From Erysipelothrix sp. (GTDB lineage Bacteria; Bacillota_I; Bacilli_A; Erysipelotrichales; Erysipelotrichaceae): a stretch of DNA of 64,000 nt. This document shows positions 9,115 to 18,111 of this stretch, piece after piece. The notes beneath the pieces are model-generated. The model did no database searches. It had not been told where the DNA came from and worked only from the letters and a program-made list of their open reading frames with translations. How positions within the stretch are numbered: position 1 is the first letter of the stretch; every line of letters begins with the position of its first letter. The DNA lies in contig DUUI01000053.1 in NCBI GenBank assembly GCA_012841625.1, positions 16,509 to 80,508 of the forward strand. The letters run 5' to 3'. The translations under genes were made by a program, and so were the position numbers.

Positions 9115-10357
9115 ACGTTTTGATGAAACTATCTATAAAACAAAACTAGATAACGGTTTAACTGTGATACTTGTTCACAAACCTGAATTCAGAAACAGTG
9201 TCGCTTTGTTAGGGACAAATTTTGGTGCTAAACAGTTAACTCAAAGTGTAAATGGAAAGCTTCATACATACAATAGCGGCATTGCTCATTTCTTAGAACA
9301 TAAATTATTTGAAAAACCAGATGAAGATATTCTCTCGGTTTTTACAAATATGGGCGCACAGGCTAATGCCTTTACTTCTTATAATGAAACTATTTATTAT
9401 TTTCAGACAACCAAAGAATTAGAAAAACCACTTAAAACTTTATTAGATTTTGTGATGAGTATTGATTTAACTCAGGTTGGAGTAGATAAAGAAAAAGGAA
9501 TCATTATTGAAGAATTGCGAATGTATCAGGAAATGCCATTTTTTAGATTAAGTATGGATCTTTTAGAATCTCTATTTGTAAATTATCCATTAAGATATGA
9601 TATCGCAGGCACAAGAGATAGTGTTATGGCAATAACAAAGGAAGAACTAGAACTCGCCTATAAAACTAATTATCATCCAAGTCAGTTGTTACTCAGTATT
9701 GTAACACCGACAGATCCACAAGAAGTTCTAAATATCATCAAGGATAATCAATCACAGAAACAATTCTTACCAATTGGCAATGTGGAAACACCATCAATTA
9801 ATGAACCAAGTAAGGTTAATCGAAAGTATCATGAAATTGATATGAAAGTGAACGCAACAAAATATGCGATTGCTTTTAAACAAAGCATTCCATTTTTAAA
9901 TGAATTAGACGCCTATAAAGCAAATGTAATGACACAGATGTTATTAGATATTAATTTTTCAAAACTAAATCCTGAGTATCAAAACTGGATCAATCAACAA
10001 ATCATTAATGATTTATTTGTGTATCAATGTGATTTTGGGGTCGATTATGGATATATTCAATTTGTTTCCGAAACAGAGCAGATTGATAAGCTTAAATCCT
10101 TATTAGTAAATAAAATGAGTAATTTAGAAGTTGATGAAGATCGTTTAAATCAAATTAAGAAACGATATTTAGGTGAGAGTATTTCTGATTTATCAGATTT
10201 TGAAACCTTTGCGATTGGAAACTTTAGGGCTCATTTTTTAGATAGTGATGCATTTGAAGTGATCGAAATTCTAGAGAATATTACCATCGATGATTTGGAA
10301 CATTTAAGAACACAAATCAGTGTTGAAAATATTTCGGAAGTACTAATTAGGAAATAA
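9095..10357 (+). CDS. M16 family zinc peptidase (YmfH type)
   Basis: The 420-residue catalytic partner of the preceding gene. The inverted zinc motif HFLEH is seen at about residue 66, in GIAHFLEHKLFEKPDED. The distal glutamate ligand is in GIIIEELRMYQEMP, and the NAFTSYNETIYYF strand is typical of the family. The N-terminal domain holds the active site; the C-terminal half is the second M16 domain. The AAGGGAG site lies inside the upstream gene. It precedes ssb by about 40 bases. No YmfI-type reductase or YmfM/RodZ-like gene follows, unlike B. subtilis. Confidence 0.88.
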   Translation: MKQLVNKRFDETIYKTKLDNGLTVILVHKPEFRNSVALLGTNFGAKQLTQSVNGKLHTYNSGIAHFLEHKLFEKPDEDILSVFTNMGAQANAFTSYNETIYYFQTTKELEKPLKTLLDFVMSIDLTQVGVDKEKGIIIEELRMYQEMPFFRLSMDLLESLFVNYPLRYDIAGTRDSVMAITKEELELAYKTNYHPSQLLLSIVTPTDPQEVLNIIKDNQSQKQFLPIGNVETPSINEPSKVNRKYHEIDMKVNATKYAIAFKQSIPFLNELDAYKANVMTQMLLDINFSKLNPEYQNWINQQIINDLFVYQCDFGVDYGYIQFVSETEQIDKLKSLLVNKMSNLEVDEDRLNQIKKRYLGESISDLSDFETFAIGNFRAHFLDSDAFEVIEILENITIDDLEHLRTQISVENISEVLIRK

Positions 10358-10396
10358 GGGTTTTATTTCATACAAGAAATGAAAGGGGGGATTTGT

Positions 10397-10708
10397 ATGA
10401 ATGGAGTTTTTTTAGTTGGAAAACTAGTTGAACAACCAGAACTTAAAACAACTTCAACAGGACTGAAATTGGCTAATTTAATTTTAGATGTCAACCGAAA
10501 TTTCAGAAGTCAAAATGGTGATTTAGAAGTTGAACGATTCTCATGTACAATCTGGCGAGCAGTTGCTGAAACGGTGATTGATACTTGCAAAGTTGGTGAC
10601 ACAATCATTGTGCGAGGACGTCTTCAAGCCAATAACTATATGGCTAAGGATGACACTCAAAAGTACAATACTGAGATTGTGGCAGAAAATGTATCGATAG
10701 TTCGATAG
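10397..10708 (+). CDS. ssb: Short single-stranded DNA-binding protein (SsbB-like)
   Basis: A 103-residue OB-fold protein that coats single-stranded DNA. The start at 10397 follows an AAAGGGGG site; the upstream in-frame ATG at 10379 precedes this site. Recognisable pieces are MNGVFLVGKLVEQPELKTTSTG, the core FSCTIWRAVAETV and GDTIIVRGRLQ. It lacks the acidic C-terminal tip (DDDIPF type) that recruits repair proteins. It therefore resembles the short SsbB used in transformation rather than the housekeeping SsbA. A full comG operon in the same window fits that role, but the role is an inference. Confidence 0.88.
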   Translation: MNGVFLVGKLVEQPELKTTSTGLKLANLILDVNRNFRSQNGDLEVERFSCTIWRAVAETVIDTCKVGDTIIVRGRLQANNYMAKDDTQKYNTEIVAENVSIVR

Positions 10709-10709
10709 A

Positions 10710-10735
10710 GAAGGAGTGTAGCACTCCTTCTTTTT
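10710..10735 (+). terminator. Terminator after ssb
   Basis: A 9-bp perfect stem, GAAGGAGTG / CACTCCTTC, with a TAG loop and five Ts. It starts 2 bases after the ssb stop. Confidence 0.9.
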
Positions 10736-10739
10736 ATGA

Positions 10740-10745
10740 TATAAT
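10740..10745 (+). promoter_or_regulatory. Candidate -10 element of the thyA operon
   Basis: TATAAT lies 17 bases before the thyA ATG and right after the ssb terminator. No -35 hexamer is apparent. The implied leader is only about 10 bases, with a weak ribosome site (GGTGA). Confidence 0.4.
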
Positions 10746-10762
10746 TTTAATGGTGATAAATT

Positions 10763-11632
10763 ATGAAACAATATTTAGATTTATGTCAAAGAATCTTAGA
10801 TGAAGGGCTTGAAAAAGGAGACCGAACCGGAACCGGAACGATTTCAGTTTTTGGTCATCAGATGAGATTTGATCTTCAGGAAGGTTTTCCATTATTAACA
10901 ACAAAGAAATTATATACCAGAGCCATCGTTCATGAACTTTTGTGGTTCATTTCAGGCTCAACCAATATTACTTATTTAGTTAGAAATAATGTCAGAATTT
11001 GGAATGAATGGGCATTTGAGCGCTATCAAAAACATGCAGACTATCAAAACGAAACAATGGATGAGTACGTTGAAAAAATAAAAACAGATGATGAGTTTGC
11101 GGGTATCCATGGTGAATTAGGCCCAGTTTATGGTAAACAATGGCGTAATTTTAATGGAGTTGATCAGCTTCAAAATGTCATTGATTTAATTAAAAATAAC
11201 CCAAATTCAAGACGCATCATGCTAAATGCCTGGAATCCAACTGAAATTGATCAGATGGCATTACCTCCTTGTCATGTCTTGATGCAATTTTATGTTTCGC
11301 CTGATGGAAAACTAAGCTGTCAGCTTTATCAGCGCTCAGCAGATGTTTTTTTGGGAGTGCCATTTAATATTGCTAGTTACGCATTATTAGTAACCATGAT
11401 TGCTGACTTATGTGATTTAGAAGTAGGGGAGTTTGTTCACACTTTAGGGGATGCTCACATATATTCAAATCATATCGATCAAATTAAATTGCAGCTGACA
11501 AGAGAACCTTATCCAATTGGTCAATTGAAAATTCTAAATTCTCATGACAATATAGAAGATTATAAATTTGAAGATTTTGTATTTGAAAACTATCAATCTC
11601 ATCCAACAATTAAAGGAGCGATTGCAGTCTAA
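10763..11632 (+). CDS. thyA: Thymidylate synthase
   Basis: It methylates dUMP to dTMP using methylene-tetrahydrofolate, in the cytoplasm. The 289-residue protein has the N-terminal [25 protein letters not shown], the catalytic-cysteine region [29 protein letters not shown] and [12 protein letters not shown]. It is about 25 residues longer than the 264-residue E. coli enzyme. The extra part is an insertion near residues 85-115 ([21 protein letters not shown]), as seen in some Lactobacillus enzymes. Its stop overlaps the folA start (TAATG), giving the common thyA-folA pair in which folA regenerates the oxidised folate. Confidence 0.97.
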   Translation: MKQYLDLCQRILDEGLEKGDRTGTGTISVFGHQMRFDLQEGFPLLTTKKLYTRAIVHELLWFISGSTNITYLVRNNVRIWNEWAFERYQKHADYQNETMDEYVEKIKTDDEFAGIHGELGPVYGKQWRNFNGVDQLQNVIDLIKNNPNSRRIMLNAWNPTEIDQMALPPCHVLMQFYVSPDGKLSCQLYQRSADVFLGVPFNIASYALLVTMIADLCDLEVGEFVHTLGDAHIYSNHIDQIKLQLTREPYPIGQLKILNSHDNIEDYKFEDFVFENYQSHPTIKGAIAV

Positions 11633-12102
11633 TGTTAATCATCGTCGCCGCAATTGGTAAGCAAGGACAACTTGGGCTAAATAAAGTGATGCCATGGCAT
11701 AATCCTGAAGATTTAAATCACTTTAAAAACTTGACCATGGATAAGAAAGTTGTTTTTGGTCGTGTTACCTATGAAAACCTTCCAAAAAAACTCAAGGGAC
11801 GTGAGATCTTTTTAGTCACAACCAAAGACTTACAAAGTGATGAATTTACTGTTATTAAAGACTTTAAAGCATTTTGTCAGGAACATCAGCAAAGTGATGA
11901 TGTTTATTATATTTGTGGCGGAGAATCTATTTATGAACAAGCTTTACCATATACTGATGAATTTTATTTATCAATGATTGATTACTCTGGGCCAGCAGAT
12001 ACTTTCTTTCCAGAAGTTGCACTTCATGACTTCGATGAGCAAACAATTGACTATGACACATTTACTTTATACCATTTAAAGAGAAAGCGAAAAGACAGTT
12101 AA
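11632..12102 (+). CDS. folA: Dihydrofolate reductase
   Basis: It reduces dihydrofolate to tetrahydrofolate with NADPH, completing the thymidylate cycle with ThyA. The 156-residue size is typical. Motifs seen are the N-terminal strand IIVAAIGKQGQLGLNKVMPWHNPEDLNHFK, with the conserved P-W and acidic residue, the cofactor segment VVFGRVTYENLP, and the C-terminal YICGGESIYEQALPYTDEFYLS. It starts on the stop codon of thyA and ends on the start codon of scpA, so three proteins are translationally coupled. Confidence 0.96.
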   Translation: MLIIVAAIGKQGQLGLNKVMPWHNPEDLNHFKNLTMDKKVVFGRVTYENLPKKLKGREIFLVTTKDLQSDEFTVIKDFKAFCQEHQQSDDVYYICGGESIYEQALPYTDEFYLSMIDYSGPADTFFPEVALHDFDEQTIDYDTFTLYHLKRKRKDS

Positions 12103-12818
12103 TGGCCTTTGTAATCACTATTGAAGACTTTGAAGGGCCACTTGACTTAATGTTGTATCTTATTCGAGATAATAAAATGGACTTATTTGATTTGGATTTA
12201 GTTAAACTGACACATCAATATGTGTCTTTTATTCATCAAGCTCAAGAGAATAATCTAGAAATTGCAAGTGAATATTTAAGTGAAATGGCAGGTCTGATTG
12301 AACTCAAAAGCAAGCGATTATTACCAAGACCAAAAATAGAAGATGAATTTGAAGACGATTTAAATGATCCAACATCATTAGTGGCACGCTTAATTGAGTA
12401 TCAGCGCTTTAAAGATGCTTCGCTTGATTTATCAAGACGATTCATTGAGCGACAATATCAATTGAATTTGTATAATACACAGTATCAATTTGAGTCTAAA
12501 GAAGAAATAGAAGTTTTTTATCAACATGATATCTACGATTTAATTAAAGCAATGAACAAAGTTATTGCTCGTCAGCGACAAATTCAGATGTCAGAAATTG
12601 TTTATACTAAAACTGAATATTCAATTGATGAGCGAATCGATCAAATACGACAATACATTTTCAAAGAAACAAACAAATTTAGTATTGATGAATTATTTAA
12701 TCAACATCATGATTTAGAATTTAAGATAGTGACATTCTTAGCTGTTTTAGACATGATATTAATGAAAGAAATTAATTATCATGTAAGTGATGATGAGATT
12801 TACTTAAAAGGAGCATAA
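12102..12818 (+). CDS. scpA: Segregation and condensation protein A
   Basis: ScpA is the kleisin subunit that bridges the two SMC heads in the bacterial condensin, acting on the nucleoid. The 238-residue protein begins with the family hallmark FEGPLDLMLYLIRDNKMDLFDLDLVKLTHQY and SEYLSEMAGLIELKSKRLLP. The C-terminal winged helix (TFLAVLDMILMKEINY) contacts the SMC head. It overlaps folA by one base and is followed 2 bases later by scpB, its partner. smc itself is outside the window. Confidence 0.95.
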   Translation: MAFVITIEDFEGPLDLMLYLIRDNKMDLFDLDLVKLTHQYVSFIHQAQENNLEIASEYLSEMAGLIELKSKRLLPRPKIEDEFEDDLNDPTSLVARLIEYQRFKDASLDLSRRFIERQYQLNLYNTQYQFESKEEIEVFYQHDIYDLIKAMNKVIARQRQIQMSEIVYTKTEYSIDERIDQIRQYIFKETNKFSIDELFNQHHDLEFKIVTFLAVLDMILMKEINYHVSDDEIYLKGA

Positions 12819-12820
12819 GC

Positions 12821-13354
12821 ATGGAATTACTAGAAAAACAAATTGAAGGATTAATTTATATATCGGCAGACGATGGTGTCAGTTTAAAACAAATTATATC
12901 CATTACTGAGGCGACTGATGACGCTGTTTTAGAAGGATTAGATAATATCAAAAAAAGACATGAAGATAGTAATTCTGCATTAGAATTGGTTGATTATGGA
13001 GAAAAATATCACTTTATAACTAAACCTGAATGCTTTGAAACAATTTCAAAGTTTTTAAATTTAAACAAAGTTAAACAACTATCTCAATCACAATTAGAAA
13101 CATTAGCCATTATTGCCTACAAACAACCAGTGACACGAATTGAAATTGAAGAAATTCGAGGCATTGGATCTGAAATTACTTTGCGCAAGCTTTTGGCTGC
13201 TGAACTAATTAGTGAGGCAGGACGACTTGATACACCTGGGCGACCAATCCTGTATCAAGTAGCTGACAACTTTTTTGATACTTTTCAAATGGTTTCATTA
13301 AATGAATTACCAAAATTACAAGAACAAGAAGAACTTGGAGAATTATTTCAATGA
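12821..13354 (+). CDS. scpB: Segregation and condensation protein B
   Basis: A winged-helix dimer that binds ScpA and completes the SMC-ScpAB complex. The 177-residue size is typical. The hallmark segment is QSQLETLAIIAYKQPVTRIEIEEIRGIGSEITLRKLLAAELI followed by GRLDTPGRPILYQV. The acidic tail KLQEQEELGELFQ is also usual. The ATG follows the GGAGC at the end of scpA, and its end overlaps the rluB start by 4 bases. Confidence 0.95.
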   Translation: MELLEKQIEGLIYISADDGVSLKQIISITEATDDAVLEGLDNIKKRHEDSNSALELVDYGEKYHFITKPECFETISKFLNLNKVKQLSQSQLETLAIIAYKQPVTRIEIEEIRGIGSEITLRKLLAAELISEAGRLDTPGRPILYQVADNFFDTFQMVSLNELPKLQEQEELGELFQ

Positions 13355-14082
13355 GTCAACGTCTACAAAAAGTAATCGCTCAAGCGGGCATTGCATCTCG
13401 CAGAAAAGCAGAAGAGTTAATCGCAACGGGTAAAGTCAAAGTGAATGGAATTGTTGTTACAGAACTAGGGACGAAAGTCTCAGCAGATGATATCGTTCAG
13501 GTTAATAACAAATCACTTCGTAAAGAATCAAAGGTAGTTTATATGATCAACAAACCCATGGCTGTTTTAAGTGCGAGCAGTGATGATCGCGATCGAAGAG
13601 TTGTGGTTGATTTAATTAATGACACAAGAAGACTCTTTCCAGTAGGTCGATTGGATTACAATACAACTGGTTTATTACTTGTCACAAATGATGGCGAATT
13701 TTCTCAATTAATGATTCATCCATCATCCAATATTCCTAAAGAATATCATGTGAAAATAAGAGGTCAACTAACAACTCGAAGTATTGAACTGATGAAAAAA
13801 GGCTTAAGAACCAAAGAAGAGAACTATGCCCCAGTTGAAATTAGTAAAGTTAGAATTGACAAAGAAAAGAAAATAACTCATTTTGACATTGTTTTATTTG
13901 AAGGCAAGAATAGACAAATTAGAAAAATGATGGAACATTTAAACCATGATGTATTAGCATTAAATAGATTTAGAATTGGCCCATTACACTTGGGAACTAT
14001 GGCAATAGGTAAATATCGTAAGCTCTCAACTGAAGAGATTTCTATTTTAGAAAGATATGCAGAAAGAAGGCATACCAAATGA
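13351..14082 (+). CDS. rluB: 23S rRNA pseudouridine synthase, RluB family
   Basis: It isomerises a uridine of 23S rRNA to pseudouridine. The 243-residue protein has an S4 RNA-binding domain at the N-terminus (RLQKVIAQAGIASRRKAEELIATGKVKVNG). The RsuA/RluB catalytic domain follows, with the active-site motif PVGRLDYNTTGLLLVTNDGEF containing the catalytic Asp, and the C-terminal EGKNRQIRKMMEHLNHDVLALNRFRIG. scpA-scpB-rluB is the standard order in Bacilli. The start overlaps the scpB stop. Confidence 0.94.
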   Translation: MSQRLQKVIAQAGIASRRKAEELIATGKVKVNGIVVTELGTKVSADDIVQVNNKSLRKESKVVYMINKPMAVLSASSDDRDRRVVVDLINDTRRLFPVGRLDYNTTGLLLVTNDGEFSQLMIHPSSNIPKEYHVKIRGQLTTRSIELMKKGLRTKEENYAPVEISKVRIDKEKKITHFDIVLFEGKNRQIRKMMEHLNHDVLALNRFRIGPLHLGTMAIGKYRKLSTEEISILERYAERRHTK

Positions 14083-15548
14083 TGACGATAAGAGAACTGT
14101 TCAATGACGATAAATATCCTGACATTGTCTTGGAAGATATTATGGATGATTCGCGTATTGAAAGTAAAAATTCAGTCTTCTTTTCATTACAAGGCTTAAC
14201 CCATGATGGTCATAGTTTTATTTCTCAAGCGATTGATAATGGGGCTATTTGTATTGTTCACTCTCGAGAATTAAAGAACAAAAAAGAAGGTGTCACATAT
14301 ATTCACGATCCTTTGTTAACTGAGAATTATCCAGATTATGTAAACAGATTTTTTAAAAATCCTAGTAGCAAATTACATTTAATTGGCATTACGGGAACTA
14401 ATGGCAAGACAACAATTTCAACTTTAATCCAATATATGATGAATCATTTTAAAAAGTCAGCATACATGGGTACCATTGGATTTCATTTTGATGGTTTTGA
14501 TTTACCATCACAATTAACAACCTCAACACTCGTTAATAATCAAAAATATTTGGACTTGTTTGTTAATGAAGGAGTCGAGGTGGTGGCAATGGAAGCATCA
14601 TCGCAGGGGATTGATTTAAATCGTATTGATGGTTTAACCTTTGAAAGTGCTGTCTTTACTAATTTAACAATTGATCACTTAGATTATCACTTAAATATGG
14701 AATCATATTATCAGGCCAAAAAGAAACTATTTTCTAAAATGGATTATTCTAAACGAGTTATTATCAATATTGATGATGACTTCGGCTTGCGTCTTTCAAA
14801 AGAACTAGTTAATCCAGTTACGACTGTTTCAATGCATAATCCTGAGGCAACTGTGTACATTCATTCTGTCGATTTAACAATTGATAGGACTTATTTTAGC
14901 TTAAATTATAACAATGAAATTTATGAATTTGAAACTAATTTTGTCAGTGAATATAACTTAATGAATCTCGTTCAATCAATGATGGCATGTGTCAATCTAG
15001 GTGTTGAGTTAGAAGATTTAACTGAGATTATTAAAACTATTCCTGAAATCACTGGACGCTTACAACTTGTTGAGACGGATGAAGATTTCGATATCATTAT
15101 AGATTTTGCGCATTCACCAGATAGCATGGAAAAAATATTACAATTTTGTCGCTCAATCGTCAAAGATGATGGTCGAATTATTTCACTCTTTGGTTCAGCT
15201 GGGCGTCGTGATAAATCAAAACGAGGATTGATGGGGCAAGTTGCGGATAAATATAGTGACTTAATATATTTAACACAAGATGACCCGCGAGATGAAAGCG
15301 TTAAAGAGATTTCACAACAAATTGCTTCAGGGATTTTTTATAATCCGTATGTTATTGTTGAATCAAGACTTCAAGCCATTCATTTTGCGATTCATAGTGC
15401 GAGAAAAAATGATATAATTGTACTAATGGGGAAGGGACCTGAAAACACGATGGCTGTTGGTAATATTGTTGTCCCTTACGAAACAGATTATAATATCGCT
15501 AAAGAAAGTTTGATGTTATTAAGAAAGGAAAAAGATGAAAAATATTAA
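14079..15548 (+). CDS. murE: UDP-MurNAc-tripeptide ligase
   Basis: A Mur ligase that adds the third amino acid to UDP-MurNAc-L-Ala-D-Glu during peptidoglycan precursor synthesis in the cytoplasm. The 489-residue protein has the ATP loop GITGTNGKTT (about residue 105), the carbamylated-lysine region YYQAKKKLFSKM and the C-terminal domain with LMGKGPENTM. The specificity loop reads LTQDDPRDE. That is close to the DNPR motif of meso-diaminopimelate enzymes but not identical, so DAP versus lysine is left open. It overlaps rluB by 4 bases and deoC by 14. Its presence implies a wall. Confidence 0.93.
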   Translation: MMTIRELFNDDKYPDIVLEDIMDDSRIESKNSVFFSLQGLTHDGHSFISQAIDNGAICIVHSRELKNKKEGVTYIHDPLLTENYPDYVNRFFKNPSSKLHLIGITGTNGKTTISTLIQYMMNHFKKSAYMGTIGFHFDGFDLPSQLTTSTLVNNQKYLDLFVNEGVEVVAMEASSQGIDLNRIDGLTFESAVFTNLTIDHLDYHLNMESYYQAKKKLFSKMDYSKRVIINIDDDFGLRLSKELVNPVTTVSMHNPEATVYIHSVDLTIDRTYFSLNYNNEIYEFETNFVSEYNLMNLVQSMMACVNLGVELEDLTEIIKTIPEITGRLQLVETDEDFDIIIDFAHSPDSMEKILQFCRSIVKDDGRIISLFGSAGRRDKSKRGLMGQVADKYSDLIYLTQDDPRDESVKEISQQIASGIFYNPYVIVESRLQAIHFAIHSARKNDIIVLMGKGPENTMAVGNIVVPYETDYNIAKESLMLLRKEKDEKY

Positions 15549-16182
15549 TAAATTAATCGATCACACTCTGCTTAAACCAGAAGCCACAAGTGATCAAGTT
15601 CTAAAACTATGTGAGGAGGCTAGGCTTCATGATTTCGCAAGTGTCATGGTGAATTCATCATATGTCTCACTTTGTAAAAAAGAATTACTCCATACCGATG
15701 TTAAAGTCGCAACTGTTATCGGATTTCCATTAGGTGCCTGTAGTACCCATACGAAACTTGAAGAGGTTAGACAAGCACTTCGTGATGGAGCCAATGAATT
15801 TGATATGGTTTTAAATATTGGGAAACTTAAAGAAGGTAAACTTGACGAAGTGACCCAAGAGATAATTGCGATTAAAGAAATAGTTCCTGAATACGTACTA
15901 AAAGTAATTATAGAAACAAGTTTATTATCAGAACAAGATAAGATTAATGCTTGTAAATGTGTGACGGATGCTAAAGCTGAATTTATCAAAACATCAACCG
16001 GTTTCTCAACTCATGGAGCAACTGTTGAGGATGTCGCATTATTAAGAAAGCATGTTGGCAAAGATGTTCAGGTTAAGGCATCTGGCGGTGTTAGAAGCTA
16101 TGATGATTTAGTTAAGATGCATGAAGCAGGTGCTACTCGTATAGGAACTAGTAGTGGTGTTTCATTAATGAGTACCCAATAA
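15535..16182 (+). CDS. deoC: Deoxyribose-phosphate aldolase
   Basis: It splits 2-deoxyribose-5-phosphate into acetaldehyde and glyceraldehyde-3-phosphate, the last step of deoxynucleoside breakdown. The 215-residue protein shows NKLIDHTLLKPEAT, VIGFPLGA, EFDMVLNIGKLKEG, the Schiff-base lysine strand EFIKTSTGFSTHGAT and VKASGGVRSYDD. An AAGGAAA site lies inside the end of murE. Phosphopentomutase (deoB) and cytidine deaminase (cdd) elsewhere in the window complete a salvage pathway. It is followed by the rpsU promoter. Confidence 0.96.
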   Translation: MKNINKLIDHTLLKPEATSDQVLKLCEEARLHDFASVMVNSSYVSLCKKELLHTDVKVATVIGFPLGACSTHTKLEEVRQALRDGANEFDMVLNIGKLKEGKLDEVTQEIIAIKEIVPEYVLKVIIETSLLSEQDKINACKCVTDAKAEFIKTSTGFSTHGATVEDVALLRKHVGKDVQVKASGGVRSYDDLVKMHEAGATRIGTSSGVSLMSTQ

Positions 16183-16192
16183 CGTATAAAAT

Positions 16193-16221
16193 TTGACTTA
16201 TCTTTAAAAAATCTGTACAAT
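16193..16221 (+). promoter_or_regulatory. Promoter of rpsU
   Basis: TTGACT (16193-16198) and TACAAT (16216-16221) are separated by 17 bp, 31 bases ahead of the rpsU ATG. Confidence 0.75.
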
Positions 16222-16252
16222 AACCATGCTTGCCAGTGAAGGGAGGGTTGAA

Positions 16253-16444
16253 ATGCCTAGAGTAGTTGTAAAAGAAAACGAAGCGTTAGATGATGCTTTA
16301 CGTCGTTTTAAGCGCCAAGTTTCAAGAAATGGTACCCTTGCTGAAGCACGCAAACGAGAGTATTATGTTAAGCCAGGCGTGAAGCGTAAATTAAAATCAG
16401 AAGCAGCACGTAAAGCTCAACGAAAAAATAAACGTAGACGTTAA
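16253..16444 (+). CDS. rpsU: 30S ribosomal protein S21
   Basis: A 63-residue basic protein of the small ribosomal subunit. The start at 16253 follows a GGGAGGG site; the upstream in-frame ATG at 16226 precedes that site. The sequence [37 protein letters not shown] is a clear S21, ending in a lysine/arginine-rich tail. A terminator follows directly, so it is a single-gene unit, while phoH starts downstream. Confidence 0.97.
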   Translation: MPRVVVKENEALDDALRRFKRQVSRNGTLAEARKREYYVKPGVKRKLKSEAARKAQRKNKRRR

Positions 16445-16472
16445 AGATCACATCATTGTGGTCTTTTTTTCT
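16443..16472 (+). terminator. Terminator after rpsU
   Basis: A 10-bp stem, AAAGATCACA / TGTGGTCTTT (one G-T pair), with a TCAT loop and a long T run. It overlaps the rpsU stop codon. Confidence 0.9.
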
Positions 16473-16508
16473 TTTTCGTGATAATCTATCAATTAAGAGG
16501 TGAAGCAT

Positions 16509-17444
16509 TTGAAAATAACAAGAGAACTCCAAATTGAATTAAGTACAAATCAAATGGTCCAATTACTGGGGACTAATAACGAATACATAAATTATCTTGA
16601 GAAAAAGTTAAATGTTGAAATTTTTAGTAGAGGTCAATCAATAGAAATAACTGGCTCTACAAGGTCTGTTGAAAAGTTCATTGATGTTATAAATAAAATG
16701 ATTGAATACATCAATAACAACCAAAGTTTATCACTGGGTCAAATCAAACAGTTTAGTAATGGAAATGCGCTAATGGGTACAACCAAGGCTAAACCCATTA
16801 CTTATACTATTCAGGGAAAACAGATTTATCCTAAAACTTTAGGACAAGCTAATTTAATTGAAGCGATGAAAGAACATGATATGGTCTTTAATTTGGGCCC
16901 AGCCGGAACTGGTAAAACCTTTTTATCAGTTGCTTATGGAGTTCACTTATTAAGAGATAACAAAATAAAACGAATCATTTTAGTTCGTCCAGCTGTTGAA
17001 GCAGGGGAGAATCTAGGGTTCTTACCTGGTGATTTAAAAGAGAAAGTTGATCCATATCTACAACCTCTGTATGATGCACTTAATCTTTTATTAGGCCAAG
17101 AATCGGTTGAGAAATATCTTGAAAAAGGAATTATAGAAATTGCTCCATTGGCCTATATGCGAGGCCGAACTTTAGATGATGCAATGGTTATTTTGGATGA
17201 AGCTCAAAATACAACCAAAGCTCAAATGAAAATGTTCTTAACAAGAATGGGATTTAACTCAAGAATGATTATCAATGGAGATATAACACAAATAGATTTG
17301 AAAACTCCCTCAGATTCTGGTTTACTTGAAGCCATCAAAATATTAAAAGGAATACCTGAGATTAGCATTTTTGAATTAGGCTTAGAAGATATTGTTCGTC
17401 ATGCTCTAGTTAATAAGATCCTACAAAGATACCAAGGAGAGTAA
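16509..17444 (+). CDS. phoH: PhoH-like ATPase
   Basis: A cytoplasmic ATPase of the PhoH family, usually found next to ybeY and linked to RNA metabolism. The TTG at 16509 is preferred: the AAGAGGTG site ends 6 bases before it, whereas the GTG at 16500 lies inside that site. The 311-residue protein has an N-terminal KH-like part (about residues 25-75), then Walker A NLGPAGTGKT, ILVRPAVEAGENLGFLPGDLKEKVDPYLQPLYD and Walker B MVILDEAQNTT. In B. subtilis phoH is followed by yqfF and ybeY; here the phosphate regulon sits between phoH and ybeY. Confidence 0.92.
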   Translation: MKITRELQIELSTNQMVQLLGTNNEYINYLEKKLNVEIFSRGQSIEITGSTRSVEKFIDVINKMIEYINNNQSLSLGQIKQFSNGNALMGTTKAKPITYTIQGKQIYPKTLGQANLIEAMKEHDMVFNLGPAGTGKTFLSVAYGVHLLRDNKIKRIILVRPAVEAGENLGFLPGDLKEKVDPYLQPLYDALNLLLGQESVEKYLEKGIIEIAPLAYMRGRTLDDAMVILDEAQNTTKAQMKMFLTRMGFNSRMIINGDITQIDLKTPSDSGLLEAIKILKGIPEISIFELGLEDIVRHALVNKILQRYQGE

Positions 17445-17445
17445 C

Positions 17446-18111
17446 ATGGTAAAGATTTTAGTTATAGAAGATGAAGAAAGTATCAGAAGACTCATAAGAT
17501 ATGATTTAAGAGTTTCTGGTTATGAAGTCGACAGTGAAGAAGACGGTCTAAAGGGATTAGACAAAGCCTTAAATATTAAATATGATGTAATAGTTATTGA
17601 TTGGATGCTTCCTGGGCTAGATGGTCTCTCCATTGTAAAAGAACTTCGAAACAATCGGGTTGACAGTATTATTATTATGCTTACCGCAAAGGATCAAGAA
17701 ACAGATATACTTGAAAGTTTCGAAGCAGGTGTTGATGATTACATTACTAAACCATTTTCACCACGGCAGTTACAGGCTCGGATTAAAGCCCATTTAAAAC
17801 GTGTGATAGTAACAACAACAGTCGAGGAAACGATTGGAAATTTAAGTCTGAATCGAAATCTACATGAAGTAAAAGTCAAAGACGAAGTTGTAAATCTTAC
17901 CAAGAAAGAATATGATTTATTATTATACTTAGTGGATAACAAAAACCATGTCTTATCAAGAGAACAAATTTTATCTGAAATTTGGAACTTTGATTATGAT
18001 GGTGATACACGAATTGTTGATGTTCATATATTTAAGCTTAGAAGTAAACTAGAACAAGCGACACTGATCATTGAAGCAATGCGTGGGGTCGGGTATGTTC
18101 TCAAAGTTTAA
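17446..18111 (+). CDS. phoB: Phosphate-type response regulator (OmpR/PhoB family)
   Basis: A 221-residue two-component regulator. The receiver domain holds the acidic pocket (EDE at 8-10), the phospho-acceptor Asp52 in VIVIDWMLPG, the Thr of MLTAKD and the Lys of ITKPFSP. A winged-helix DNA-binding domain follows (LTKKEYDLLLYLVDNKNHVLSREQIL, DTRIVDVHIFKLRSKLE). Its position upstream of phoR and pst, and the direct repeats in front of pstS, support a PhoB/PhoP role in phosphate starvation. The ATG is 1 base after the phoH stop, with an AAGGAGA site. Confidence 0.9.
   Translation: MVKILVIEDEESIRRLIRYDLRVSGYEVDSEEDGLKGLDKALNIKYDVIVIDWMLPGLDGLSIVKELRNNRVDSIIIMLTAKDQETDILESFEAGVDDYITKPFSPRQLQARIKAHLKRVIVTTTVEETIGNLSLNRNLHEVKVKDEVVNLTKKEYDLLLYLVDNKNHVLSREQILSEIWNFDYDGDTRIVDVHIFKLRSKLEQATLIIEAMRGVGYVLKV

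Noticed and set aside
15627..15989. 120-codon minus-strand ORF in deoC
   Set aside because: Shadow of a well-supported aldolase gene; serine-rich and without a start context.
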